Shown here: positions 8,818-17,316 of the stretch, one piece after another
How the letters are laid out: each line of letters opens with the position of its first letter
Numbering within the stretch: position 1 is the first letter of the stretch
Source of the DNA: Parvicella sp964387945
Lineage (GTDB): Bacteria; Bacteroidota; Bacteroidia; Flavobacteriales_D; Parvicellaceae
NCBI GenBank assembly: GCA_964387945.1
Contig: CAYLYX010000016.1
Span: 1 to 64,000 of the forward strand
Reading direction: 5' to 3'
Length of the DNA: 64,000 nucleotides
Program-made: the position numbers and the translations under genes
The notes under the pieces: generated by a model
Told to the model about the DNA's origin: nothing
Databases searched by the model: none
The model's input: only the letters and a program-made list of their open reading frames with translations

Positions 8818-10018
8818 CTACGTAATCTTGTAAATATTCGAAATGTGGTGTCAGTTTTCCGTTTTTCGTTTCTGATGCTCGTTCAATAATGTTTTGTGGA
8901 TCATTCCCTAAAAGAGGCTCGAGTACATGTTCAATAAACATTTTACCGAAGTCAATTGATGCGTCTTTGGGTAATTCACATGGAAGATTGTCTACCGCCA
9001 TCACAGCAATAACATTGTCTTTGTGAAAATCATCTTCACTTTCGGTTGTTGGATTGTAGCCATAAATTGGATCGGCTATAGTAGATGGACGAATGGTACA
9101 GGCTACGGCACAATCAATATCACAGCTTACATCTGCCACCACCTGAATGTTCCAATCTGGATGCTTAGCATCTTCTCGAGAGAAAATAAAAGGAGAACGA
9201 TTGTCCCAGTAATGACAAGCAATGTACATGTCCGCCACCTTTGCGTATTTCATAAAGTCCGATTCAAACCGATCCGTAGGATCAGCGTAGAATTGTTTTT
9301 TATCAAAAGCAGAACCGTCTGCGGTTTTGTTATAATCAGAAACCCCCAAAACAGTGTAAACGGGATGGTCGAATTCTTTTGTCAGAAATTCATCCGGACT
9401 TACTTCTTTAATTTGGGGCATACAAGAAATGGTTTCTAAAGCGCCACCACCTACTCTTCCTGTCCCAGTAAGAACAATCTTAAAATTCGAAGGTAGGTTA
9501 ACACTGTCTAACTCTGCTTCCATCTCCGCTCGATCCTCACATTCATTGGCGGGTGTCAATGAGAACCTTCCTGATTTTTTACCGTAAGCCAGGAAGCCAT
9601 TATAAGCTCCGACAATTCCGGCATATCTTCCAAAGGCAATAAGACGTTGACCTTTAGTGTTGGTAATAACTTCCCAGTCAATGAGTTGAATGTTTTTGTC
9701 GAGCACTGCCTTTAGCAACTTCCGGTTGTACGGCTGTTTCTTGAAAGTATGCGAAAAGAACAAATATTTTTTATTTGGAATTAACTCATCAATCGGAACT
9801 TCTTTAACTCCAATGAGTACATCGCAATGTGCTACGTCATCAACTATAGCAACTCCTAATCGTTCGTATTCGCTATCCTTGAATTTTCTGATCTCACTCT
9901 TTTCCACATAAATCTCAACCTCTGGATAAGTGTTTAAAATTCTCTCGCATTGAGCAGGTGATAATGGAACTCTTTTGTCAGGAGGGGTTTTCCCTTCCCG
10001 AATGATGCCAATTTTCAT
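8804..10018 (-). CDS. Saccharopine dehydrogenase-like NAD-dependent oxidoreductase (AlaDH/PNT family)
   Basis: The N-terminal half matches the alanine dehydrogenase/transhydrogenase N domain (MKIGIIREGKTPPDKRVPLSP). The Rossmann segment is KIVLTGTGRVGGGALE at about 180-195, followed by a C-terminal half with NIQVVADVSCDIDCAVACTI and TIADPIYGYNP, as in lysine-forming saccharopine dehydrogenases. In this family the reaction interconverts saccharopine with lysine and 2-oxoglutarate using NAD. Whether the Bacteroidota homologue serves lysine breakdown or another amino acid cannot be told here. 404 aa is slightly longer than fungal Lys1. Followed by the overlapping thioesterase gene. Confidence 0.8.
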   Translation of the reverse strand: MKIGIIREGKTPPDKRVPLSPAQCERILNTYPEVEIYVEKSEIRKFKDSEYERLGVAIVDDVAHCDVLIGVKEVPIDELIPNKKYLFFSHTFKKQPYNRKLLKAVLDKNIQLIDWEVITNTKGQRLIAFGRYAGIVGAYNGFLAYGKKSGRFSLTPANECEDRAEMEAELDSVNLPSNFKIVLTGTGRVGGGALETISCMPQIKEVSPDEFLTKEFDHPVYTVLGVSDYNKTADGSAFDKKQFYADPTDRFESDFMKYAKVADMYIACHYWDNRSPFIFSREDAKHPDWNIQVVADVSCDIDCAVACTIRPSTIADPIYGYNPTTESEDDFHKDNVIAVMAVDNLPCELPKDASIDFGKMFIEHVLEPLLGNDPQNIIERASETKNGKLTPHFEYLQDYVDGKE

Positions 10019-10098
10019 ACCTCGATAATTTGTGACGAATATAATAATAATCCCAAACGTGCTGGCATCCGCAACAATAGATTAACAAATCAATGACC

Positions 10099-11916
10099 TC
10101 AGAATTGAAGTCTCAGTTCAAAAGGAGAATAAGAGTCGAAATGAAGTTTAGCGCCCAACTGGTCAGTTAAGGCTTGAATAACAGTAAAACCAAGCGATTC
10201 TTGCTCCTCAATTTTGAAGTTTTCTGGCAATCCACAGCCATTATCAGAATAGTTTAAAACAAATTGCTCATCCCGTTTTTTTATAGACACGCTGATCTGA
10301 CCATCCTCTACCTGCTTGAAAGCATGCTTTAGGCTATTGCTGATCAATTCACTTAAGATCAAGCCAATCGGAACCGATTGATCAATGTTCAACATGATTG
10401 GATCGACACTTACATTAAAGTTTACTGTTCTTTCTGAAGAATGAGAAAGTGTTTTTAGGTTGCCCACCAGTTCGTTGACATACGATTTGAGGTCTACAGA
10501 ACTATAGTTATCATCTTGGTAAAGCCCCTTGTGCATCAGTGCAATGGCCTGAACACGTGACTTACTTTCCTCAATTGCTTTTTTGGCAGTACCGTCTGAT
10601 AAGTTCATGAGTTGAAGATTCAACAAACTGGCAATTAATTGGAGATTGTTCTTTACTCTATGATGAACTTCTTGGAGAAGGATTTCCTTTTGTTTAAGCG
10701 TTTTGTCGATCGATTTACTTTGTTCCTTGATCAGCTCATTGGCACGGCTTACCCGTCTGTAAAGGAAAAGCATCGAAATGGCAAGAACTGCCAACATTCC
10801 ACCTCCGATGGAGAGTAAAATGATTACCGACTGTTTTTCCTCTTTTTCTCTTTGAGCTATTTTTACCTCCTTGTCTTTGACTTCAAGCTCAGACGCTTTT
10901 TTTTCTGCCTCATACTTCTTTTCGAGTTCTATAGCTGCTTTGCTATATTTTTGAATCTGAAGGGAGTCGGCATAAGCGTGCTTGAACTTCTCGTATTCAA
11001 AAGCTTTTTTATATTCACCTTTTCTTTCGTGCAATTCGGTAAAACCCAAATAGGCATAGTATAGTTCTTCATAATTGCGTAAGTCTGTACCCATTTGAAG
11101 GGTAATGTTAAAATACTTGAGCGCAGAATCATACATGTCGTTGTAGTTGTAAACATCTCCAATATTAAATGCGGTGAGCGAGATGCCAAATTTGTCATTG
11201 GTATCCCAATAGTATTGATGGCTCTTTTTATAGTATTCAATAGCCTCTAAATCATTTGTTTTTGCGCTGTTAATATTGCCTAGATTGGTGTAAATTTTTG
11301 CAAGATAATTGGTGCTATCTGGAAGTGAATTATTGTGAACAATGTCAATACATTGAAACAAGTACTTTTCTGCATTTTCCATATCCTCTTCCAAAAATTT
11401 GGCGTTTGAAATGCCTAAGTTGATCATAACAAAAAGACTCTTGTCCACCAAATTGTCTGCAATAATCAGGGCTTCATCGTAGGCATCATAAGCTTTTTGA
11501 AATTCTCTTTTAGAAGCATTCATTCTTCCCAAAAGAAGTAGAATGTTGATTTGACCTTCGTAGCTTCCTAGCTCTTTGTATTGACTCAAAGCGGGATAAG
11601 CATAGGTCGTCATCTGTTCAAAATCCCCCGAAATGCTATAAATGGAAGCAAAGTAATAGTTGCTTCTGGCGATCCATTCAGGTTGATTCTCAGCAGTAGC
11701 TAACTGAGCATATTGCTCACAAAAGAATAGAGCGCTATCAAGGTCAAAGATTTTATAGGTTTCGATGAGTTGTTCTATGATTAACAAACGACTCTCTGGT
11801 GACGTATGATCTTGCAGCGAGTTCCTAAGGCTATCAGCTACGGACTGTTCATCTGATACTGCTGCCGAAAGGTTTGGAGCCGAAGTTAAAAGTAGTAGAA
11901 CAACAATAATTTTCAT
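10099..11916 (-). CDS. TPR sensor histidine kinase (HisKA_2 type), copy 1
   Basis: Membrane-bound sensor kinase. Order: signal peptide (MKIIVVLLLLTSAPNLSAA), periplasmic tetratricopeptide repeats to about residue 330, a charged coiled coil, one transmembrane helix (SVIILLSIGGGMLAVLAISMLFLYRR), then a kinase of the HisKA_2 class. The phosphoacceptor motif is EVHHRVKNNLQLIASLLNLQ (His418/419), with an ATP-binding domain showing LSELISNSLKHAF and YSDNGCGLP. No receiver domain is attached and none lies nearby, so the output partner is elsewhere. It is a tandem paralogue of the next gene, the kinase parts being nearly identical. Confidence 0.9.
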   Translation of the reverse strand: MKIIVVLLLLTSAPNLSAAVSDEQSVADSLRNSLQDHTSPESRLLIIEQLIETYKIFDLDSALFFCEQYAQLATAENQPEWIARSNYYFASIYSISGDFEQMTTYAYPALSQYKELGSYEGQINILLLLGRMNASKREFQKAYDAYDEALIIADNLVDKSLFVMINLGISNAKFLEEDMENAEKYLFQCIDIVHNNSLPDSTNYLAKIYTNLGNINSAKTNDLEAIEYYKKSHQYYWDTNDKFGISLTAFNIGDVYNYNDMYDSALKYFNITLQMGTDLRNYEELYYAYLGFTELHERKGEYKKAFEYEKFKHAYADSLQIQKYSKAAIELEKKYEAEKKASELEVKDKEVKIAQREKEEKQSVIILLSIGGGMLAVLAISMLFLYRRVSRANELIKEQSKSIDKTLKQKEILLQEVHHRVKNNLQLIASLLNLQLMNLSDGTAKKAIEESKSRVQAIALMHKGLYQDDNYSSVDLKSYVNELVGNLKTLSHSSERTVNFNVSVDPIMLNIDQSVPIGLILSELISNSLKHAFKQVEDGQISVSIKKRDEQFVLNYSDNGCGLPENFKIEEQESLGFTVIQALTDQLGAKLHFDSYSPFELRLQF

Positions 11917-12005
11917 CAGGAACTGGGGCTTTGATGGTTTAGTGCGTAAAACAACCTGATCGCAAGGATAAATATAATTCTAAAACATGGAACTGACAAA
12001 ATTAA

Positions 12006-13826
12006 TCAGAATTCTAGTCGTAATTGGAGTGGGGCATAGGATGATAGGTGCAATTCGCCCTCAACTTGGTCTGCAAGTGCACAGATAACGGTAAAACCGA
12101 GCGTCTCCTGTTCCTCAATTTTGAAGTTTTCAGGCAGACCACTTCCGTTATCAGCATATTCAAGCAGTAGTTTTTGATTAAGTTCAGTAATTGAGATATC
12201 AATGGCTCCTGTATGGTTCTCGTTGAAGGCATGTTTAAGGCTATTACTGATAAGTTCACTCAAAATTAACCCAATCGGTACCGATTTATCAATATCTAAC
12301 TGAATGGGGTTTACCTTAACATCAAACTTAATCGATAGCTCGGTTGAGTTGGAGAGCATTTTTAGGTTATCTACCAATTCACTTACGTATGACTGTAAAT
12401 CTACGGAGTTGTAATTATCATCTTGATAAAGTCCTTTGTGCATTAATGCAATCGCCTGAACCCTGGACTTGCTTTCATCAATCGCCTCTCTAGCAGATTC
12501 GTTTTCCATAGTAGCAGACTGTAAGTTGAGCAGGCTGGCAATGAGTTGAAGGTTGTTTTTAACCCGGTGATGAACCTCCTTTAGTAACGTCTCTTTTTGA
12601 TGAAGTGCTTTATCAATTTTTTTGTTCTTCTCTTCAATTTCTTTAGAGGTTTGAAGTAGTAATTTCCTCGTTTTTATCGAACGATTATAGAGAATCAATA
12701 CCACAAGAATAGCAATGGCTACGATCACAATCCCGATTCCCAGAATAATATTGACTTCTCTTTGCTTTTCGCGAATCTCTTCAGAGTGTGCCAGCTTTTC
12801 TTCAGCTAGTTTAAGCTTTTCGTCTTCCTTATATTTTTGCGTAAGCGCTTCTAGTTGAGCACTGTATTGTTCGTCTCTGATACTATCAGAGTAGGCAATG
12901 TATTGATAGTAACTTTCCAGCGCACTTTGGAAATCACCTTGTTGTTCGTAGAGATTGGTAAAACCTTTGTAGGCGAATTTGATTTCTTCTAGGTTTTGAA
13001 GTTCCTGACCCAAAAACAGGTTGATGTTAAAGTACTTCTTCGAAGAATCATATTCGTTGAGTCCGAGAAAGGCATCCCCCAAATTGTAAGCTGTCAAAGA
13101 CATGCCGTACTTGTCGTTCATCTCGTAGTAGATGTTAAATCCCTTTTTGTAATACGAAGCTGCCTGAATATAGTCTTCTTTGTCTAGATAGATGTTCCCA
13201 GTGTTGGAATAGAGTCCCGCTGTCATCTTACGGTCTTTGGGGTTAAACTTCTCGGTGAGGCTAATGGCCTCTTTCAATAGGCTTTCTGCTGCATCAACAC
13301 TATCTAAATAATAGAGCGCATTACCTTTTCCGATGAGTGCGTTGATTTTGTAAAGCGGTAAGTTATCCGCTTCAGATTTTTTGATGGAGAGGTTATAATA
13401 AGGAAAGCTACTCTCAAATTCACCCCTCAGCGTGTACATATGCCCGATGATGGTATTCCCTTCAATGATTCCCTTTGAATAATTGATAGACTCAAAATAA
13501 GACAGTGCCTTTAGTGAATTATTTATGGCTTCATTGAACTTGCTTCTCACTTTAGCCACATTGGCATACGTAATGTGATATTCACCTTTGATTTTTGGGT
13601 CGTCAGAAGCATCGGCCAGTTCCCAGCATAGATTGAGGTAGTAGTCACAGCTGTCGTTGTCACTATACATGTAGTGCTCAACCAGAGCAATGCCCGTATT
13701 GAATTTCTCCGCTCCGTTGGTTTGCTTAAAGGTTGAAATTAGTTTACCTACTTTGCCTTGCGCATGAGCGGAATGAACAAATGCGCATAGCAGAACGAAT
13801 GCCAGTATTTTTAATGGACGCTGCAA
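12006..13826 (-). CDS. TPR sensor histidine kinase (HisKA_2 type), copy 2
   Basis: Same architecture as the kinase at 10099: signal peptide (ILAFVLLCAFVHSAHAQ), TPR array, coiled coil, one membrane helix (VNIILGIGIVIVAIAILVVL), HisKA_2 phosphoacceptor box EVHHRVKNNLQLIASLLNLQ, then an ATPase domain with LSELISNSLKHAF and ADNGSGLP. The kinase ends match almost residue for residue while the TPR halves differ more, so the two probably sense different inputs. No ATG is available at the 5' end: an in-frame TGA lies shortly upstream, and TTG at 13826 is the only start that keeps the signal peptide. A TTG-N17-CAgcTTTG promoter-like sequence overlaps this start, implying a very short or absent leader. 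Confidence 0.88.
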   Translation of the reverse strand: MQRPLKILAFVLLCAFVHSAHAQGKVGKLISTFKQTNGAEKFNTGIALVEHYMYSDNDSCDYYLNLCWELADASDDPKIKGEYHITYANVAKVRSKFNEAINNSLKALSYFESINYSKGIIEGNTIIGHMYTLRGEFESSFPYYNLSIKKSEADNLPLYKINALIGKGNALYYLDSVDAAESLLKEAISLTEKFNPKDRKMTAGLYSNTGNIYLDKEDYIQAASYYKKGFNIYYEMNDKYGMSLTAYNLGDAFLGLNEYDSSKKYFNINLFLGQELQNLEEIKFAYKGFTNLYEQQGDFQSALESYYQYIAYSDSIRDEQYSAQLEALTQKYKEDEKLKLAEEKLAHSEEIREKQREVNIILGIGIVIVAIAILVVLILYNRSIKTRKLLLQTSKEIEEKNKKIDKALHQKETLLKEVHHRVKNNLQLIASLLNLQSATMENESAREAIDESKSRVQAIALMHKGLYQDDNYNSVDLQSYVSELVDNLKMLSNSTELSIKFDVKVNPIQLDIDKSVPIGLILSELISNSLKHAFNENHTGAIDISITELNQKLLLEYADNGSGLPENFKIEEQETLGFTVICALADQVEGELHLSSYAPLQLRLEF

Positions 13827-13868
13827 AGCTGAGGTGGTTAATATTAGTCAAAATTACGACATTTCAGT

Positions 13869-13876
13869 TATCTTTG
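13869..13876 (+). promoter_or_regulatory. -7 promoter element of ssrA
   Basis: tatctttg matches the Bacteroidota -7 consensus TAnnTTTG exactly. Transcription would begin around 13881-13884, leaving a leader of about 15 nt before the mature tmRNA 5' end that RNase P would remove. No clear -33 TTG is seen at the expected distance. Confidence 0.6.
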
Positions 13877-13898
13877 TATTGAATCGTTATCAAAACAT

Positions 13899-14297
13899 GG
13901 GGCCGACTTTGGATTTGACGGCAAGAGAAATGGTTCTGTAAGCATACCGAGTGTTGAGAGTGTGACTCGTAAATCCCTATTCTCATCTCTATAAACGGAG
14001 AAAACAACTACGCACTTGCTGCCTAATTACTAGATGTAATTACGCTTAATCGATCCCGCTAGGCGGGACGACAAGTTACCCGGCTACTGACTACACGTTC
14101 AGCGGTTTTTAGCACTGGGTATCGTTGGTCTGAACTAGTTGAGGTCTTGCTTCGGGGCCGATATGAAATTTAAGAAGCTAAGCTATAGTTGGGCTGTTTG
14201 TGGTCAGGCTATAGTCGAAAACTAATCGCAAAATAAGTATGTAGAAAGCTTAATCGTTCCTTGTTTGGACGAGGGTTCGAACCCCTCCGGCTCCACC
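13899..14297 (+). ncRNA. ssrA: tmRNA (transfer-messenger RNA)
   Basis: Rescues ribosomes stalled on broken mRNAs. The tRNA-like ends pair perfectly: 5' GGGGCCG (13899-13905) with 3' CGGCTCC (14288-14294), followed by A-C-C; the final A of CCA is not encoded. The T arm is at about 14269-14287 (GAGGG/TTCGAAC/CCCTC). The tag reading frame is at 13997-14026 and reads GENNYALAA then TAA, a typical flavobacterial tag. Length about 399 nt is normal. The 3' end is also the integration point of the island to the right: the recombinase gene is read antisense over 14222-14297. Confidence 0.96.
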
Positions 14298-15817
14298 TGA
14301 GAGGACAGCCTCGAAAAATTAAGAGGTTGTCCTTTTTTATTTGTCCCGAAAGCCCCGCCATGCTTGAGAATTAGTTTGAAGGCAGAATTTATCTCTGGGG
14401 TTCGACAAATTTTTCCGTCAAAAATTATTTGATCAACGAATATCGAACCCAGTATCTTTTGCTTTAGACTTACTGATGCCAAATCGTGCATTTTACCTAG
14501 GTTTTTCAGCAAATGGATGCCTGAAAGAATGAAGTTTTCAAAATTGGTACTACTGACCTTTATGTTCCTCATTTTTTGATTGATTTCAAACAATTCTTGA
14601 TTGAATCGTGCCTTCATAGATTTGTAATCTTCGGCATCAACCGTTCCGTCCACAAGTAGATCCTGAAGATTAGTCAATCGTTCTTTGATTTTTTCTTGCT
14701 GAACTTTTAATCCATTCGTTATGACCTTTTCGTCACTACCTGATTTTACCAAAATCTCTTTTACAATGGAATCATAGATTGCTTTTATCCCTTTGTTGAA
14801 TTTGACTGATTCCATGAAGTTGGTCAATAATTCATGTATAGCATCTGCTCTGTAGCGTTCTTTACGGCAGTAATTGCAATGGTAGTAGTAATATCTTACA
14901 CCTAATTTTCCTCTGGAAGCTGATCCGGTCAGGTTTTTGCCGCAATTGGAACATTGGAGCTTTCCTCTCAGGTACAAGTCATCTCGTTTCTTAGTTACTT
15001 TGGCAACACTGTTCAATCGCTTTTTTGTTCCATCTAACGCATTCTGCACTCTGTAAAACAAGTCTTCTGAAATCAACCCTTGATGAACTGCCTCAACTAC
15101 CATTTCGGGTTCGTCTCCCTCGGCAGGAACAATCATTTTACCAATGTATAATTCCCTTCGGAGCAATCGAGAGAAATTACTCTTGGACAATCTTAATCCC
15201 TTTGCAGCAAGTTCTGATCTTATTTCAGCTTGAGTAACACCATCCGCAAAGGCTTCAAAGGCGTATCGAATTAAATCGGCATTAGACTCATGAGGAACGA
15301 TTATGGGCTTGTTTTGCTCATCCCTCATGTTACGATATCCAACTGGCGCTTTTCGAATCCATCTCCCTTGCTTTAATGCTTGACGAATACCACCTCTGAT
15401 CTTTATTGATCTTCGATCATTGTCAATTTCAGGCATGGCAAGATAGAGAGCAAGCATTGCTTTTGTTTCAGGAATGCTAAAGTCAATTTGCTGTTCAATT
15501 GCCTGTGGTTGGATTTTGTATTTATTGGTCAATTCAGCAATTACAGAATAAGCACCTGCAATATCTCTTGCGAATCGATCCCACGTTGTAAAGAGCAAAT
15601 AATCTATGTCTTTGTGGTTTTTCTTTACATAGGTCATCCATTCTTTCCAAGATGGTCGGTCAAATGACTTGGCAGAATGATCTTCATTGAATTGGTAAAC
15701 AATCTCAATTTGTTCTTTCTCACAATATCTTTCCAGCCTTTCTAATTGATCATCTAAACTGTAACCTTTCGCTTGTTCGTCAGAACTAACCCGACACATT
15801 ATTGCTGCTCTCTTCAT
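14222..15817 (-). CDS. Large serine recombinase (island integrase)
   Basis: Probable integrase/excisionase of the island. The N-terminal resolvase domain has CRVSSDEQAKGYSLDDQ with catalytic Ser11, and TTWDRFARD with the conserved Arg. A recombinase domain follows (APVGYRNMRDEQNKPIIVPHE, LYIGKMIVP). The zinc ribbon is CSNCGKNLTGS...YYHCNYC, then a coiled coil and C-terminal part. 531 aa is usual. The last 25 residues (from about 507, including EPEGFEPSSKQG) are encoded opposite the tmRNA 3' end. GFEPSS is the antisense of the T loop, so the stop codon lies in host ssrA DNA. On excision the protein would acquire another C-terminus. Overlaps the next upstream gene by 32 bp. Confidence 0.93.
   Translation of the reverse strand: MKRAAIMCRVSSDEQAKGYSLDDQLERLERYCEKEQIEIVYQFNEDHSAKSFDRPSWKEWMTYVKKNHKDIDYLLFTTWDRFARDIAGAYSVIAELTNKYKIQPQAIEQQIDFSIPETKAMLALYLAMPEIDNDRRSIKIRGGIRQALKQGRWIRKAPVGYRNMRDEQNKPIIVPHESNADLIRYAFEAFADGVTQAEIRSELAAKGLRLSKSNFSRLLRRELYIGKMIVPAEGDEPEMVVEAVHQGLISEDLFYRVQNALDGTKKRLNSVAKVTKKRDDLYLRGKLQCSNCGKNLTGSASRGKLGVRYYYYHCNYCRKERYRADAIHELLTNFMESVKFNKGIKAIYDSIVKEILVKSGSDEKVITNGLKVQQEKIKERLTNLQDLLVDGTVDAEDYKSMKARFNQELFEINQKMRNIKVSSTNFENFILSGIHLLKNLGKMHDLASVSLKQKILGSIFVDQIIFDGKICRTPEINSAFKLILKHGGAFGTNKKGQPLNFSRLSSQVEPEGFEPSSKQGTIKLSTYLFCD
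14303..14338 (+). terminator. Intrinsic terminator of ssrA, inside the recombinase gene
   Basis: GGACAGCCTC (14303-14312) pairs with GAGGTTGTCC (14323-14332) with one G-U wobble, loop of 10, followed by six T. It sits 5 bp after the tmRNA end and within antisense codons of the serine recombinase, so the island side appears to supply or preserve the tmRNA terminator. Confidence 0.85.
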
Positions 15818-15974
15818 TGCTTTGTGTTTTTAGTTTGCGTTGTTGCTCTAGAAACATTTGCACATTCAAACGAGCCAATTTTACTAACCAGTCTTTGATT
15901 TGTAATAATTCTTCGTCTGTGTACTTTTCCTTTTTCGGATCTAAGAGCTCTCTGCATTTTTCTAATGAAATCAT
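15786..15974 (-). CDS. Small helical protein coupled to the recombinase
   Basis: 62 residues from the ATG at 15974 (MISLEKCRELLDPKKEKYTD...); an ATG at 16004 would add ten residues. Predicted to be all-helical and charged (DEELLQIKDWLVKLARLNVQMFLEQQRKL). Its 3' end overlaps the recombinase start by 32 bp, which suggests translational coupling and a role with the recombinase, perhaps as a directionality or stability factor. That role is inferred from position only; no family is recognised. Confidence 0.65.
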   Translation of the reverse strand: MISLEKCRELLDPKKEKYTDEELLQIKDWLVKLARLNVQMFLEQQRKLKTQSNEESSNNVSG

Positions 15975-16040
15975 TTTAGTTTCGAGTTGTCGGAAGCTCC
16001 TCATTTCGGTAGCTGTCCACTCGTATCTATTCGCTTGGGC

Positions 16041-16958
16041 TTATCCCATAGCACTCACTTTATGTTTTGTTTTTCTTCTCAAGCAGGTGATTTTCCCATC
16101 TTGAGTTTTATAATTTATCTCTTGGTAATTATTACGCATGATAAAATCAACCAACTTACCTTGTGCTTGTTTGATGTCGATATTTTCTTCGGTCTCAATT
16201 AGGGATATTTCCTTGTCCTGATTGAATTTTACAAGTAAAGAAATCAAGTTGCCCTTTCTAAGTTGTTCAATTACTTGTCTTTCGGCAAAAGTCAGTTGAA
16301 GCATATCTTTCTCCTCAAAAAGTCCCAACTCTTCTTTGGTTAAGAAGTCTGCTATGATTGATTTAATCGGAATTGCCAAATAAGGGGCGTTAAGGATGTA
16401 ATCGAAAGCAATGTTCTCTCGATTCGGCACTCCAAAAGATATTACAGAACTTCCATTTTTATTAATTACCAAGTGATAATCCACACGATCTGTGAAAGTT
16501 CCATAAATTAATCCACCAAGAACTGTTTGAGCCATGTTCAATTCTTCCGAATCCAAGAATTTTACAAGTTCATTTGGTTCAATGATATCTCCATCAAGTT
16601 CGAGTAAATCAACTATTTCTTGTAGTTCAGGATTTTCATTATAACCTTTTGGGTTTTCAATTATTGAAAGCAGGAGCTCTTTAACTCCTGTTTCCATCAT
16701 TAAATGCTCCTTAACCATTCTGATAGCATCAATTGAGACACCAAATGACCGTAATTGCTCAATGATCTTGATCCATACGTATTCGAGTATGTTATACTTT
16801 CTTCTACCCGATGTAGGTTTGTCATCAATGAACAAGCCTGCTCGTGACCAATCCAATACATTTTTGTTGCTAATCCCAATCTCTTTAAGGCTATACCGTT
16901 TATTGGTCAGGAACTTATAGAGTTGTATCTGATCTTTATATTTTATTGCTTCCATCAT
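16041..16958 (-). CDS. MerR-type transcriptional regulator of the island
   Basis: 305 aa. The N-terminal 75 residues have the MerR winged-helix layout (YSLKEIGISNKNVLDWSRAGLF, then RKYNILEYVWIKIIEQLRSFGVSIDAIRMVKEHL). The long C-terminal part has no recognised ligand domain. Two adjacent ATGs (16958 and 16955) can serve as start. A 17-bp dyad 4 bp upstream of the start is a likely auto-operator. It is separated from the 78-aa gene upstream by an intrinsic terminator, so it is its own transcription unit. It probably controls the recombinase and its partner downstream. Confidence 0.8.
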   Translation of the reverse strand: MMEAIKYKDQIQLYKFLTNKRYSLKEIGISNKNVLDWSRAGLFIDDKPTSGRRKYNILEYVWIKIIEQLRSFGVSIDAIRMVKEHLMMETGVKELLLSIIENPKGYNENPELQEIVDLLELDGDIIEPNELVKFLDSEELNMAQTVLGGLIYGTFTDRVDYHLVINKNGSSVISFGVPNRENIAFDYILNAPYLAIPIKSIIADFLTKEELGLFEEKDMLQLTFAERQVIEQLRKGNLISLLVKFNQDKEISLIETEENIDIKQAQGKLVDFIMRNNYQEINYKTQDGKITCLRRKTKHKVSAMG

Positions 16959-16962
16959 TATC

Positions 16963-16979
16963 TACATTACCGTTATGTA
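16963..16979. promoter_or_regulatory. Operator dyad upstream of the MerR-type gene
   Basis: The 17-bp sequence TACATTACCGTTATGTA is a near-perfect palindrome about the central C: seven of eight base pairs match, with only T968/T974 unpaired. Such dyads within the promoter are what MerR-family proteins bind. Its position just before the start codon suggests autoregulation. No second copy was noticed in the island. Confidence 0.5.
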
Positions 16980-16995
16980 ATTTTAAAACTAGGTC

Positions 16996-17025
16996 AAAAA
17001 AAAGAGGTAACAAGTTTGAGTTACC
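16996..17025 (-). terminator. Intrinsic terminator after the 78-aa gene
   Basis: On the minus strand GGTAAC (17025-17020) pairs with GTTACC (17011-17006), loop of 8, followed by TC and eight T (17003-16996). It follows the stop of the gene at 17048 by about 22 bp. Confidence 0.7.
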
Positions 17026-17047
17026 AACAGCAAAAAATGCCGTTTTT

Positions 17048-17284
17048 TCAGATCAAGGTTTGATGCATTTGGTGTATTTCACGCAATAAAATCGATAAAT
17101 CGTACAAATATTTTGGTTTTATCTTTTTGTAAATAATCAGGAAAGCTTCTTTGGGAGCGACTTTCGCCAACTCAATAGCTCTTTTTATTTTGTCATCATT
17201 TACACCGCTTAATTTTAATATTCCATGCAGTAGAACTTGAACCAAAATTGGCTTAAATGCTTCTATTTTATCGTGATTGTCCAT
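17048..17284 (-). CDS. Unknown 78-aa helical protein
   Basis: No family recognised. The protein is predicted to be mainly helical (AFKPILVQVLLHGILKLSGV, KIKRAIELAKVAPKEAFLIIYKKI) with no signal peptide. It lies 32 bp downstream of the coiled-coil gene at 17317 on the same strand and is followed by an intrinsic terminator, so it probably ends a two- or three-gene unit starting at 19056. Confidence 0.6.
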   Translation of the reverse strand: MDNHDKIEAFKPILVQVLLHGILKLSGVNDDKIKRAIELAKVAPKEAFLIIYKKIKPKYLYDLSILLREIHQMHQTLI

Positions 17285-17316
17285 TTTCTTGTGTTTTTCT
17301 GTTAATAATTCCTTTC

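Noticed and set aside
14222..14297. The GFEPSS tail of the recombinase as a real protein motif or domain
   Set aside because: It is the reverse reading of the tmRNA T arm and acceptor stem. Similar stretches occur wherever a gene runs antisense into a tRNA or tmRNA.
14269..14297. A separate tRNA gene at the island border
   Set aside because: The T arm and acceptor belong to tmRNA; the 5' half lies at 13899 with the tag frame between.
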